Source: Cellvibrionaceae bacterium (GTDB lineage: Bacteria; Pseudomonadota; Gammaproteobacteria; Pseudomonadales; Cellvibrionaceae). From it: a DNA stretch of 64,000 nt. The position numbers were made by a program, and so were the translations under genes. The notes under the pieces are model-generated. The model was not told the origin of the DNA and ran no database searches. It was given only the letters and a program-made list of their open reading frames with translations. Location: assembly GCA_002707785.1 (NCBI GenBank), contig PANW01000076.1, positions 62,001-126,000 on the forward strand, read 5' to 3'. Below, one piece after another: positions 36,039 through 44,637 of this stretch (positions are counted from its first letter, which is position 1; each line of letters begins with the position of its first letter).

Positions 36039-38420
36039 ATGCAAATCCCCGGCTACCGAATCATTCGCAAAATCAATCAAGGCGGCATGTCCACCGTCTA
36101 CTTGGCTATTCAACTCAGTGTCGGCCGAGAAGTTGCACTGAAAGTCATGTCGCCGGCGCTCAATGCCGACCCGGTCTTCAGCGAACGCTTTCAGCGTGAG
36201 GCCAATATCGTTGGCCAACTTTCTCATCCACATATTGTTTCCATTTACGACATTGGCCGCTTCAAGAATCTCAACTACATCGCCATGGACTACCTCGCAG
36301 GAGGGTCTATCCATGACAAAATGAGCACCGGCCTGAGCGCCAACGAAGCCCTTCGTATCACCGAGGAAATTGCCAACGCGCTCGATCACGCTCACGACAA
36401 AGGATACATACACCGCGACATCAAACCTGAGAACATCCTGTTTCGCGAAGATGAAGCCTCGGTACTGTCCGACTTTGGGGTTGCTAAAACCCTGAGCACG
36501 GCATCCAACATGACCAATGCCGGTACCGTTGTTGGTACTCCCCACTACATGAGCCCAGAGCAAGCCCGAGGCAAACCCATCGACGGGCGCTCCGATATTT
36601 ACAGCCTGGGCGTGGTGTTTTTTGAGATGCTAACCGGCAGTGTTCCCTACCGTGCGGACGAAGCGGTGGCGATTGCCATCAAACACCTAACCGCTCCCAT
36701 CCCGAAATTACCGCCGCAGTTTTCCCTGTTCCAGCCGTTGCTCAACAAACTGCTCGCCAAGGACCCCAACGATCGTTTTCAACGCGGACGCGAGGTGGTC
36801 GACGCCATTCAAAACCTACAAGGCGTCGCGCGCTCGGGCAATAGCCCACGCTACCTAACAGAGACCGAGCCCACCGCCATTCAAATCATGTCGCTGTTTA
36901 AAGCGCTGATTCTGACCAGCTATGCTGCGGTCGCCTCGCAAACTAAGACCGCTCTGCACTGGCTATTCAGCTGGCGCTGGACCCCTAAACGCGGCATCTA
37001 TCGACACCCGACCGTCACCGTCACAGAAATAAAGACCTCATCAGCCACAGCGGAAGATGATCGCGCGACCGTGGTATCTACTCGTGTCCAGAAGGCCGCG
37101 CACTATCAATCGGTAGAGAATCGAAAGATTGGTCATTTGTTCCGAGCCACTTCACTGCTTGCAATTCTTGGCATCATCTGGGGCGCCTTTAGTATGGCGT
37201 TGAATCGTATCGACATAGATGCGAAACATCAGCTCCCACAGAGCTTGTTGCAAGCCAGCAGCGCGACCGATGAGTGGATTTCCACAACACTTTTGAGCGA
37301 TGACGGCGACGATAACAACGAAGAAGATCTGACTCCAGACATCAATGAACAACTCACAAACACCGACAAAGACAACAGCATTGATCTCACCTCTTCTCCA
37401 CTAGCCGAGGCCGAAGACACGGCTATTGAAGCAACGCCGGAAGTAGTAGTTCCACCAAAGCCACCCGAACCACCGCGCTACAAATTAGCCGTCAACGCCT
37501 CCCCGATTGACGCCAGAGTGCGCATCCTCAACATTGCCGCCACCTATTACACCGGCATCCCTCTGCTGCCCGGTCGCTATCACATCGCCGTTGACAGCAA
37601 AGGTCACGACAGCCAAAAGCAATGGATTGAAATTGTCGAAGAGGATGTCGATCTATCGATTTCTCTGCGCAAAACGCCCGTGCCCGGTGCCACCTTTGCC
37701 AACACCTTAGACAGCGGTGCCAAAGGCCCCTCCATGGTCATAGTCCCAGCGGGATCATTTACCATGGGACATGTCGGTGAGGCGACCACCTCCCCCACGC
37801 GCAAAGTCAAATTCAAGCACCCATTTGCTGTCAGCCAATACGAAATAACCTTTGCCGATTTCGAGCAGTTTACTCGCGCAACCCAACGCACTACTCCTAG
37901 CGACAATCGATGGGGCAAAGGCAGTCGCCCGGTCATCAATGTGAGCTGGCAAGATGCCAAGGACTACGTTCGCTGGCTGAAAAAAACCACCGGCAGCAAG
38001 TATCGCTTGCCGACCGAATCAGAATGGGAATACATTGCGCGAGCCAAAACCGTGGGTGATTATTGGTGGGATGGCGACGGCAAGAAGATGGCCAATTGTC
38101 GCCGCAATTGCAGCAGCCAATTCAGTAATCTTTTCCGCACAAAAACGGCTCCTGTAGGCACCTACCAGAGTAACGACTTCAAGATCTTTGATACCGCCGG
38201 TAATGTCGCAGAATGGGTGGAGGATTGTTATGTCGACCACTACATTGGCGCACCTAGAGATGGTAAGGCAGTGATTGAAAGCAATTGCACAGCACACAGT
38301 GTCCGCGGTGGCTCCATCAAGAACAATCTACAAGAACTGAAAAATCATCTGCGAGATAAACGATCGCCAGAGAAAGGATACATAGACGTTGGTTTTCGTG
38401 TGGTTGTCGACCTCTACTGA
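36039..38420 (+). CDS. membrane Ser/Thr kinase with PEGA-like and FGE-like domains
   Basis: A 793-residue kinase. Domain 1 (5-265) is a complete eukaryotic-type kinase: glycine loop INQGGMSTV, K35, catalytic HRD with D127, DFG at 145-147, and GTPHYMSPEQARG. A cytoplasmic linker leads to one membrane helix (about 368-388), then an acidic spacer. A PEGA-like beta domain follows (about 480-550, LAVNASPIDARVRI). Domain 4 (562-790) has the formylglycine-generating-enzyme/sulfatase-modifying fold (VIVPAGSFTMG, RLPTESEWEYIAR, GNVAEWVEDCY, VRGGS, GFRV). Where true FGEs have Cys near the end, this reads NHLRDKR, so the domain is probably a sensor and not an enzyme. Confidence 0.92.
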   Translation: MQIPGYRIIRKINQGGMSTVYLAIQLSVGREVALKVMSPALNADPVFSERFQREANIVGQLSHPHIVSIYDIGRFKNLNYIAMDYLAGGSIHDKMSTGLSANEALRITEEIANALDHAHDKGYIHRDIKPENILFREDEASVLSDFGVAKTLSTASNMTNAGTVVGTPHYMSPEQARGKPIDGRSDIYSLGVVFFEMLTGSVPYRADEAVAIAIKHLTAPIPKLPPQFSLFQPLLNKLLAKDPNDRFQRGREVVDAIQNLQGVARSGNSPRYLTETEPTAIQIMSLFKALILTSYAAVASQTKTALHWLFSWRWTPKRGIYRHPTVTVTEIKTSSATAEDDRATVVSTRVQKAAHYQSVENRKIGHLFRATSLLAILGIIWGAFSMALNRIDIDAKHQLPQSLLQASSATDEWISTTLLSDDGDDNNEEDLTPDINEQLTNTDKDNSIDLTSSPLAEAEDTAIEATPEVVVPPKPPEPPRYKLAVNASPIDARVRILNIAATYYTGIPLLPGRYHIAVDSKGHDSQKQWIEIVEEDVDLSISLRKTPVPGATFANTLDSGAKGPSMVIVPAGSFTMGHVGEATTSPTRKVKFKHPFAVSQYEITFADFEQFTRATQRTTPSDNRWGKGSRPVINVSWQDAKDYVRWLKKTTGSKYRLPTESEWEYIARAKTVGDYWWDGDGKKMANCRRNCSSQFSNLFRTKTAPVGTYQSNDFKIFDTAGNVAEWVEDCYVDHYIGAPRDGKAVIESNCTAHSVRGGSIKNNLQELKNHLRDKRSPEKGYIDVGFRVVVDLY

Positions 38421-38602
38421 CTCGCCTGCCGACTCAAAAAAAGCAAAATAAGCTAACGCTTAACTGAGTTCCATCGCGTATATAGCCAGCGTTTGAAAGA
38501 GAGCTTTTAATTAAAAGTGGTCCCCCCAAATGGCCGTGAGGCGTTTCCATTCCCGTCGCTCAGAATCAGTAACAAACCACTCCACTAGGGCCTCATCGCC
38601 CT

Positions 38603-38845
38603 CTACTCAGGGCACGCCCCTTCTCGCCAAGAATCAACAAGAGCATTGGAACATGCACCACAGCCGTTGGAATAAGTTTTTTGCTGCCCTTCAGCGCTCA
38701 TCCCACACACCGGACGATAATCCATAGTACACATTTGCGGGCGAGGCTCAGTGCAACGAGTCATACTCTGGGCGCTATCTGAATCGGAATTCACGGCACA
38801 TCCGAAACACAATAAACTCAGCCCCATCAACACAAAACACTTCAT
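38603..38845 (-). CDS. Kazal-like small lipoprotein
   Basis: An 80-residue lipoprotein precursor. MKCFVLMGLSLLCFGC is a signal peptide with lipobox LCFGC (Cys at 16). The mature part has a Kazal-like Cys pattern: C-x5-7-C, YRPVCG, TYSNGCGAC and a final C. Kazal domains are serine-protease inhibitors in animals, and similar short secreted proteins occur in marine bacteria. The frame opens at 38917, but the ATG at 38845 has a GGGAGAG site and gives the signal peptide. Inhibitor activity is inferred from the pattern only. Confidence 0.75.
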   Translation of the reverse strand: MKCFVLMGLSLLCFGCAVNSDSDSAQSMTRCTEPRPQMCTMDYRPVCGMSAEGQQKTYSNGCGACSNALVDSWREGACPE

Positions 38846-39145
38846 AAAATCTCTCCCTAGAAAACAACAGTATTGAATTATGATACGAGCAAACCCAGTA
38901 GGCTCCTGCAGTTTCATCCCCGACTTGAAATCCCTAAGTTGCTAACACCTTCGACGACAAGCGTGCACGCATCAAACGATAGACTCTGTGAGCATAGCTG
39001 CTGCAGAAAATTTTAAGCACAAATCAAGAAACCTAATAAGTAATATTGAAGCCGAAAGATTATCTCGGATATTAAGAAGTAATGGTCGTTTAGAAAGGAG
39101 AGATAACAGCTAAAGAGACGATATCGATCAGCTGTGATTACTGAT
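38846..39145. other. Upstream of the Kazal lipoprotein, downstream of tRNA-Leu
   Basis: A 300-base A/T-rich stretch that includes the promoter side of the small lipoprotein gene and the end of the tRNA-Leu transcript. No gene or strong terminator is visible. Confidence 0.45.
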
Positions 39146-39232
39146 TGGTGCCCGGGGCCGGACTTGAACCGGCACGATCTTGCGATCGGGAGATTTTAAG
39201 TCTCCTGTGTCTACCAATTCCACCACCCGGGC
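39146..39232 (-). tRNA. tRNA-Leu (UAA)
   Basis: An 87-base class II tRNA with encoded CCA. The acceptor stem is GCCCGGG/CCCGGGC. The anticodon stem GGAGA/TCTCC carries the loop CTTAAAA, giving anticodon UAA. A long variable arm (CGATCGCAAGATCG) and the T-loop GTTCAAGTC complete it. In related bacteria it follows pgsA, tRNA-Gly and tRNA-Cys. Here a plus-strand peptidase gene with its terminator separates it from tRNA-Cys, so it must have its own promoter. Confidence 0.97.
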
Positions 39233-39568
39233 TAACAGGAAGCGCTGTTTAACGTAGAGATTGGCACTCTACGGCGGCAGATTCGAGTAAAACTCGGCAC
39301 TGCCAGAGCGGAGGGAATGCTACCCCAGAGAAGCCGGCAAAGCAACAGTAAAATCAACACCTTAGATAAGTTTTTCTAGTGATGGTTGCAGCCTAGGGAC
39401 GAACCTCTAAACTGATTTATTGAGGAGTTGACCGCGCCGCTCGTTTATACCCCTATAAGCGGCTTCAAGGCCCATGCAATTTAGGCGTAACCCCCTAATC
39501 TGCTGAGTCCTGCAAGAGCCCACTAACACTCTTAGAATAATCCACCATTCCGCTATCAAGGATTTTTT
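39233..39568. other. Divergent promoter region of tRNA-Leu and the DUF885 gene
   Basis: A 336-base gap. CGTAGAG/CTCTACG (39253-39273) is a 7-bp perfect hairpin just upstream of tRNA-Leu on its strand. The promoters of tRNA-Leu (minus) and of the peptidase gene (plus) must both lie here, but I cannot fix their -35 and -10 boxes. Confidence 0.45.
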
Positions 39569-41416
39569 ATGATCAAGCGATCACTGTTAAGCGCCTGCGG
39601 CACTCTGCTGCTGGCGGCTGGCTGTGCTGATATGAGTACCGCTCCAACGCCATCGGCTTCTGATGCTTTCTTGACCTTCACCGAGGATCAAGCCAAGTTC
39701 ATACTCAAAGAAGAGCCCCTATTTGCCACCAGCTTAGGCGTGAGTGAAGAATACGTTGGCATGAAGTTTAATCACCTGTTGGGTGATTTCTCTGTCGCCT
39801 CGATCGATCGAAACAAAGACTACAACACCGAGCTTGAGCGCCAACTGAAGAGCTTTGATCGCAGCCAACTTGAGGGTACCGCCGCCACCACTTACGACGT
39901 AATGGCAAGTACTCTGGCCATGTCGGCTAAGTTCAAGCCTTATCTCTATGGCTCTTATTCTCCATTGAGCGTTTTCACCCCCTACTCGGTGACTCAACTG
40001 TCTGGTGCTCATATTGAGCTGCCTCGCACACTACAGACTGAACACCCGCTAACCAGTGTCCAAGATGCCGAAGATTACATTAGCCGCCTCGAAGGCATGA
40101 ATCAGGCGTTAACCGATACTGCCGCCATCGTTGATCTGGAAGCCAGTAAAGGGCTGACCCCACCCCGCTTCGCTTTGCAAGGCGCTATTAATGTCATCGA
40201 CGGCATGACCAATGCCAGTCCTGAGCAACACCCGCTGAGCGTGAGTTTTGCCAAGCGTTTTGACAGCGCTGAAGGCGTCGATACTGACACCCGCAAACAG
40301 CTGCAAAACCGTGTAGACCAAGCGATCAAAGAGCAGGTTTACCCCGCCTACGATGTGCTCAAGCAGGCGCTGAAAAATGCAGCCGACAACGCTCAAACCG
40401 ACGCCGGCATCTGGGCCATCGAACACGGCGAGCACCTCTACGAACTAGCACTTCAGAACTATGGTGCAGCCGGTAAAACCGCCGAACAGGTGCATCAACT
40501 GGGGCTGAGTGAAGTCGCTCGAATCCACAAGGAAATGGACGCGATCATGCAATCCCAAGATCACACCGAGGGACCTATCATGGAGCGCTACATCGCCATT
40601 TCTGAAGACGAAAAGTTCATCTACCCCAACACGGATGAAGGACGAGAAGAGCTGCTGAATTCACTCAATGAACAAATGAGTGTGGTTGAAAAGCTGTTAC
40701 CTGAAATCCTTGTCACTCTCCCCAAAGCACCGGTGGAAGTTCGCCGCATTGCCGAGTACGAACAAGATAGCGCACCGGGCGGCTACTACACGGGTCCCTC
40801 TCTAGACGGCTCACGCCCCGGTATCTACTGGATCAATCTGAAAGACACCGCAGACTGGCCTTCGTACACCCTGCCGACTCTGACGTACCACGAAGCCAGC
40901 CCAGGCCACCACCTGCAAGTCACCATCGCACAAGAAATCAGTGACATGCCAATGCTGCGCAATATGCTGTGGTTCAGCCAATATGGGGAAGGCTGGGCAC
41001 TGTACGCGGAAAGTCTAGCCAAAGAGCTGGGGCTCTATAAAGACGACCCTTACGGTGACCTTGGCCGCCTGCAATCTGAGCTGTTCCGCGCTGGGCGCTT
41101 GGTGGTGGATACCGGCTTGCACTACAAAAAATGGAGCCGCGAAGAAGCCATTGATTGGATGCACAAAAACACCGGCGAAAGCGTTGCCGCCGTTACTCGC
41201 GAAATCGAGCGCTATTCGGTTTGGCCGGGGCAAGCAACCTCTTACAAGCTCGGACAAATTCGCATTTTTGAACTAAGAGCCATGGCCAAAGAAGCCCTAG
41301 GCACACAATTCGATTTGCGTGAATTCAATGATCAGTTACTCATCAAAGGTTCGGTGCCTTTACCTGTGCTTGAAGCCAACATTAAAGCTTGGATTCAAGC
41401 CAAAAAAGCATCTTAG
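39569..41416 (+). CDS. DUF885-family lipoprotein, putative metallopeptidase
   Basis: A 615-residue lipoprotein. MIKRSLLSACGTLLLAAGCAD is a signal peptide with lipobox LAAGC, and no retention Asp stands at +2 (Ala follows Cys). The body is the DUF885 fold with the zinc-peptidase-like motif HEASPGHH (H441, E442, H447, H448), in which HExxxxH binds metal. Activity on peptides in the periplasm is inferred. It lies between tRNA-Cys and tRNA-Leu, which are adjacent in related genomes, so it is an inserted gene. A strong terminator follows. Codon use looks like the neighbours. Confidence 0.88.
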   Translation: MIKRSLLSACGTLLLAAGCADMSTAPTPSASDAFLTFTEDQAKFILKEEPLFATSLGVSEEYVGMKFNHLLGDFSVASIDRNKDYNTELERQLKSFDRSQLEGTAATTYDVMASTLAMSAKFKPYLYGSYSPLSVFTPYSVTQLSGAHIELPRTLQTEHPLTSVQDAEDYISRLEGMNQALTDTAAIVDLEASKGLTPPRFALQGAINVIDGMTNASPEQHPLSVSFAKRFDSAEGVDTDTRKQLQNRVDQAIKEQVYPAYDVLKQALKNAADNAQTDAGIWAIEHGEHLYELALQNYGAAGKTAEQVHQLGLSEVARIHKEMDAIMQSQDHTEGPIMERYIAISEDEKFIYPNTDEGREELLNSLNEQMSVVEKLLPEILVTLPKAPVEVRRIAEYEQDSAPGGYYTGPSLDGSRPGIYWINLKDTADWPSYTLPTLTYHEASPGHHLQVTIAQEISDMPMLRNMLWFSQYGEGWALYAESLAKELGLYKDDPYGDLGRLQSELFRAGRLVVDTGLHYKKWSREEAIDWMHKNTGESVAAVTREIERYSVWPGQATSYKLGQIRIFELRAMAKEALGTQFDLREFNDQLLIKGSVPLPVLEANIKAWIQAKKAS

Positions 41417-41439
41417 GTTTTTCTCTCGTCTGTTCTTTT

Positions 41440-41464
41440 GGGGCCTATTAGGCCCCTTTTTTTT
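41440..41464 (+). terminator. Terminator of the DUF885 gene
   Basis: GGGGCCTA-T-TAGGCCCC stem (functional loop TATTA) followed by eight T, 24 bases after the stop codon. Confidence 0.93.
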
Positions 41465-41608
41465 GCATTGGATTTGCCCACCGAATGATAAGACAAAGAA
41501 CCGCCCAAAATCGACAAGGACGCCAAGCAATCAAAGGAAGACTTTGCAACTGTTATTCACAAAAGATGAATCAAGAATATACAGCTTAAAAAAAGGGGGG
41601 GGAGAAAT

Positions 41609-41682
41609 TGGAGGCGCGATCCGGAATCGAACCGGAGTACACGGAGTTGCAGTCCGCTACATCACCACTCTGCCATCGCGCC
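41609..41682 (-). tRNA. tRNA-Cys (GCA)
   Basis: A 74-base tRNA with encoded CCA. The acceptor stem is GGCGCGA/TCGCGCC. The anticodon loop CTGCAAC gives anticodon GCA, and the T-arm contains GGTTCGATTCC. It lies on the pgsA strand and is probably transcribed from the pgsA operon. The minus strand has C8-T7 just after the 3' end, which may act as a terminator. Confidence 0.97.
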
Positions 41683-41977
41683 AATCTCAAGACTTACACT
41701 GAGAAACAGTGCTTGCCTCTGCTTCGCCACTTTACAACGGGAGCCGTAAAGCTTGTGCGGCGAAATCACCTGTCGGTGAAGTGGGAGGGATTTTACGGAT
41801 ATCTCCTTTGGAGTCAAGGAGTTAATCGGGTTTCTTTTCGAGAACTCGCCGGCTCCTCACCTACACCTTAGCGAGTCACTTTAGCGAGAGCGCGGGAGCA
41901 CTAATCGCAGACCTGCCAATTGAGCCACAGGGAAGACGAACTTAGCACTCGGCATAAGATAGGCGCATGAAATAAGG
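41683..41977 (-). pseudogene. Gap between pgsA and tRNA-Cys with a possible decayed tRNA-Gly
   Basis: In E. coli and Pseudomonas a tRNA-Gly (GCC) stands here. No intact tRNA can be folded, but on the minus strand a D-arm-like piece (TGGCTCAATTGGCAG, 41913-41927) and a T-arm-like piece (GGCGAGTTC, then TCGAAAAGAAACCCG, 41828-41850) lie in the right order about 65 bases apart. No clear anticodon arm can be found. I treat it as a remnant at low confidence. Confidence 0.3.
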
Positions 41978-42541
41978 CTAGCTTTGGTGCTCATCAGCCA
42001 TGAGTTCGGGCCAAGCGGCTCGAAGATAGACAATCATTGACCAGAGCGTCAGGCCTGCAGCCACATACAAAGTCACGTAGCCGAGCTGCTTCCAAAGAGG
42101 AAATTGAGCCGGATCGAAAGCCAGCAAGACAATGATCGCAATCATTTGCATGGTGGTTTTGACTTTGCCCACCATAGAGACCGCAACACTGGCTCGCTTA
42201 CCCAGCTCTGCCATCCACTCCCGCAGAGCAGAAATAACAATTTCACGACCGACGATAATCACCGCCGGGACCGCAAACCATGCATTCGCGTGCTCGCCTA
42301 CTAGTAATACCAGCGCGACCGCCACCATGAGCTTGTCCGCCACGGGATCGAGAAAAGCACCAAAGGCCGTCGATTGGTTGTAGCGACGTGCCACATAACC
42401 ATCGAGCCAATCCGTAATCGCAGCGACAGAAAAGATTGCAGCCGATGCAATCCAGCTCCAAGCAAAGGGTAAATAGAACACAATCACCAACAGGGGAATT
42501 AGCACGATTCGAAACAGGGTTAGCTGGTTGGCTAGAGTCAT
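41978..42541 (-). CDS. pgsA: phosphatidylglycerophosphate synthase PgsA
   Basis: Inner-membrane enzyme that joins CDP-diacylglycerol and glycerol 3-phosphate, the committed step to phosphatidylglycerol and cardiolipin. The CDP-alcohol phosphotransferase signature is complete: [10 protein letters not shown], then [10 protein letters not shown] (D-x2-DG-x2-AR-x8-G-x3-D-x3-D). Several membrane helices are seen over 187 residues, the family length. It follows uvrC by 82 bases on the same strand, the arrangement of many gammaproteobacteria, and leads into the tRNA locus. Confidence 0.96.
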   Translation of the reverse strand: MTLANQLTLFRIVLIPLLVIVFYLPFAWSWIASAAIFSVAAITDWLDGYVARRYNQSTAFGAFLDPVADKLMVAVALVLLVGEHANAWFAVPAVIIVGREIVISALREWMAELGKRASVAVSMVGKVKTTMQMIAIIVLLAFDPAQFPLWKQLGYVTLYVAAGLTLWSMIVYLRAAWPELMADEHQS

Positions 42542-42623
42542 AATTTGGGCTACAGCAGCGACTATCGGATTAAATTGTACAGCTTTTGATCAGCGGTGGT
42601 GTTTGTTCTATCAGCGTGGCACG

Positions 42624-44477
42624 TTACTCGGTGTTCAGTGCACTGTAAATATCCTCGGCGATTTTTTTACTGATAAGTGGCACCTTTGCCAAGTCGTCGA
42701 CACTGGCCTTTTGAATTTCTTGTAATCCACCAAAATGGCGCAGTAGCTCGCGTCGGCGCTTGGCCCCTACCCCCGCAATGTCCTCCAAACGAGACGTTCG
42801 ACGTTGCTTATCTCTGCGATTTTTGTGGCCCGTAATGGCGAAACGGTGAGACTCGTCGCGAATATGCTGAATCAGATGCAAAGCAGGTGAATCCGACTGC
42901 AGCGTCATCTCTCCGCCGCCATTAGGTAAAATTAGGGTTTCGAAACCCGCCTTACGCGTCGTGCCCTTGGCCACCCCCAACATCAACACACCGGTGACAG
43001 CGAGCTCCGCCAACACCTGCTGTGCGCGATTGATTTGGCCTTTACCACCATCAATCAACAGAACATCAGGCAACTTGCCTTCGCCCTTCTGCAGGCGGGT
43101 ATAGCGTCGCCTCAACGCCTGCTCCATGGCGGCGTAGTCGTCGCCACCGGTGATGCCGTCGATATTGAATCGACGATAGTCGCTCTTCAAGGGTCCGTTG
43201 GTATCGAATACCACACAAGAGGCAACCGTCAGCTCACCGTGGCTATGGCTAATGTCGTAGCACTCGAGGCGCTCCGGCACACTGTCTAACCCCAACACAT
43301 CCTGCAACGCCTCAAAGCGTTGCAAGGTGTTCTGTTTGCTGTTGAGTTGGGCCTGAAGGTTTTCTTGAGCCGCGCTAACCGCTAACTGCATCCATTTCTG
43401 ACGCTGCCCGCGATACTCATCATGAAAACTCAACAAGCGCCCGCTTTGCGACTGAACGGCCTCGGCCAGCACCTCCAAACCTTCTACCTTGTGATTGATC
43501 AATACCAGCTTGGGAAAGTCCCGATCCACAGATTGCAAATAGAATTGCGACAGGAACGCCGCTAGCACCTCGCTATCCGATTCTTGTTCGGATTCCACGT
43601 AGGTCACTTTAGGGTAGTGACTCTTGCTGCCGAGAATTCTGCCATGGCGCACATACAGCACATGCACACACACCAACCCACCCTTTTGCACCAAGGCAAT
43701 CACATCAATATCAGCCGATCCACTCTCAACGATTTGTTGTGCTTGTACGCGCTTTAACGCCGCAATTTGATCGCGGTATTCTGCCGCTTTCTCGAAATGC
43801 AATTGTTCAGAAGCCGCCTCCATGCGATCAGCCAGCTCCACCACAAGATCGTCACTCTTGCCGCGCAAAAACATTTCGGCGTGACGCATATCCTCTCGAT
43901 AATCTTCTTCACTGATGAGTCCGACACAGGGGGCCGTGCAGCGGTCGATCTGATGTTGCAAACAGGGGCGCGTGCGATTGCTAAACACACTGTCCTCACA
44001 TTGGCGCAGACGGAAGGTTTTCTGCAAAAACGCCAAACTGGATTTTACTGCACCGGCATTGGGGTAAGGCCCGAAATAACGAATATTTTTACGTTTGACG
44101 CCGCGGTGCATGGCCAGACGAGGAAATTCATCTGCACTGGTAAACATGATGTAAGGGTAAGATTTGTCGTCCCGCAACAGAATGTTGTATGGGGGGCGCT
44201 GCTGCTTGATTAGATTTTGCTCAAGCAATAGGGCTTCAGCTTCGGTAGGCGTAATGGTCACTTCGACATGACAAATACGGGAAACCAACGCCTGTGTCTT
44301 AGGCGCTAACCCCGTCTTTTGGAAGTAACTGGATAAACGGTTCTTTAAGTTCTTAGCTTTACCGACATATAGAATTTTCTGATCGGCGCCGAACATCTGA
44401 TAGACACCCGCTTGACGCGTCACTTGGCTCAGAAAAGTCTTGGCATCAAAGCCTGTCGGGTTTTCCACTTGCGACAT
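42624..44477 (-). CDS. uvrC: excinuclease ABC subunit C
   Basis: Nuclease subunit of nucleotide excision repair that cuts both sides of the lesion with UvrB. It is 617 residues: an N-terminal GIY-YIG domain (GVYQMFGADQKILYVGKAKNLKNR), the Cys-rich middle (CEDSVFSNRTRPCLQHQIDRC), a UVR domain (near 205-240), the RNase-H-like second nuclease (ECYDISHSHGE) and C-terminal helix-hairpin-helix repeats (IAGVGAKRRRELLRHFGG). It works with the lesion-recognition chain that Mfd feeds. It lies between gacA and pgsA, as in E. coli and Pseudomonas. Confidence 0.98.
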   Translation of the reverse strand: MSQVENPTGFDAKTFLSQVTRQAGVYQMFGADQKILYVGKAKNLKNRLSSYFQKTGLAPKTQALVSRICHVEVTITPTEAEALLLEQNLIKQQRPPYNILLRDDKSYPYIMFTSADEFPRLAMHRGVKRKNIRYFGPYPNAGAVKSSLAFLQKTFRLRQCEDSVFSNRTRPCLQHQIDRCTAPCVGLISEEDYREDMRHAEMFLRGKSDDLVVELADRMEAASEQLHFEKAAEYRDQIAALKRVQAQQIVESGSADIDVIALVQKGGLVCVHVLYVRHGRILGSKSHYPKVTYVESEQESDSEVLAAFLSQFYLQSVDRDFPKLVLINHKVEGLEVLAEAVQSQSGRLLSFHDEYRGQRQKWMQLAVSAAQENLQAQLNSKQNTLQRFEALQDVLGLDSVPERLECYDISHSHGELTVASCVVFDTNGPLKSDYRRFNIDGITGGDDYAAMEQALRRRYTRLQKGEGKLPDVLLIDGGKGQINRAQQVLAELAVTGVLMLGVAKGTTRKAGFETLILPNGGGEMTLQSDSPALHLIQHIRDESHRFAITGHKNRRDKQRRTSRLEDIAGVGAKRRRELLRHFGGLQEIQKASVDDLAKVPLISKKIAEDIYSALNTE

Positions 44478-44583
44478 AAATCGAGAACTGATGAATCAAC
44501 GGACCCGCAGTCTACCATTATTGAAGACGTCTGTGGGACACTGCGACTTCTCAATTCCGCGCTAAACGCTCAACGACTGAAAC

Positions 44584-44612
44584 AAAAAAAAGCACCCATA
44601 AGGGCGCTTTTT
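44584..44612 (-). terminator. Rho-independent terminator of gacA
   Basis: On the minus strand GCGCCC-TTAT-GGGTGC (one G-U pair) is followed by eight T, 26 bases after the gacA stop. It separates gacA from uvrC, which therefore needs its own promoter. Confidence 0.88.
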
Positions 44613-44637
44613 CATAGACTAATAAACGCGTATTCCG

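Noticed and set aside
35979-36563. 194-codon minus-strand frame opposite the kinase gene
   Set aside because: It lies fully antisense to the conserved kinase domain, whose motifs explain the codon pattern.
33864-38420. Type VI secretion locus
   Set aside because: FHA, PP2C and kinase genes are present, but no Tss structural gene occurs anywhere in the window.
38530-38727. 65-codon plus-strand frame overlapping the Kazal lipoprotein
   Set aside because: The opposite strand has a convincing signal peptide, lipobox and Cys pattern; this frame has none.
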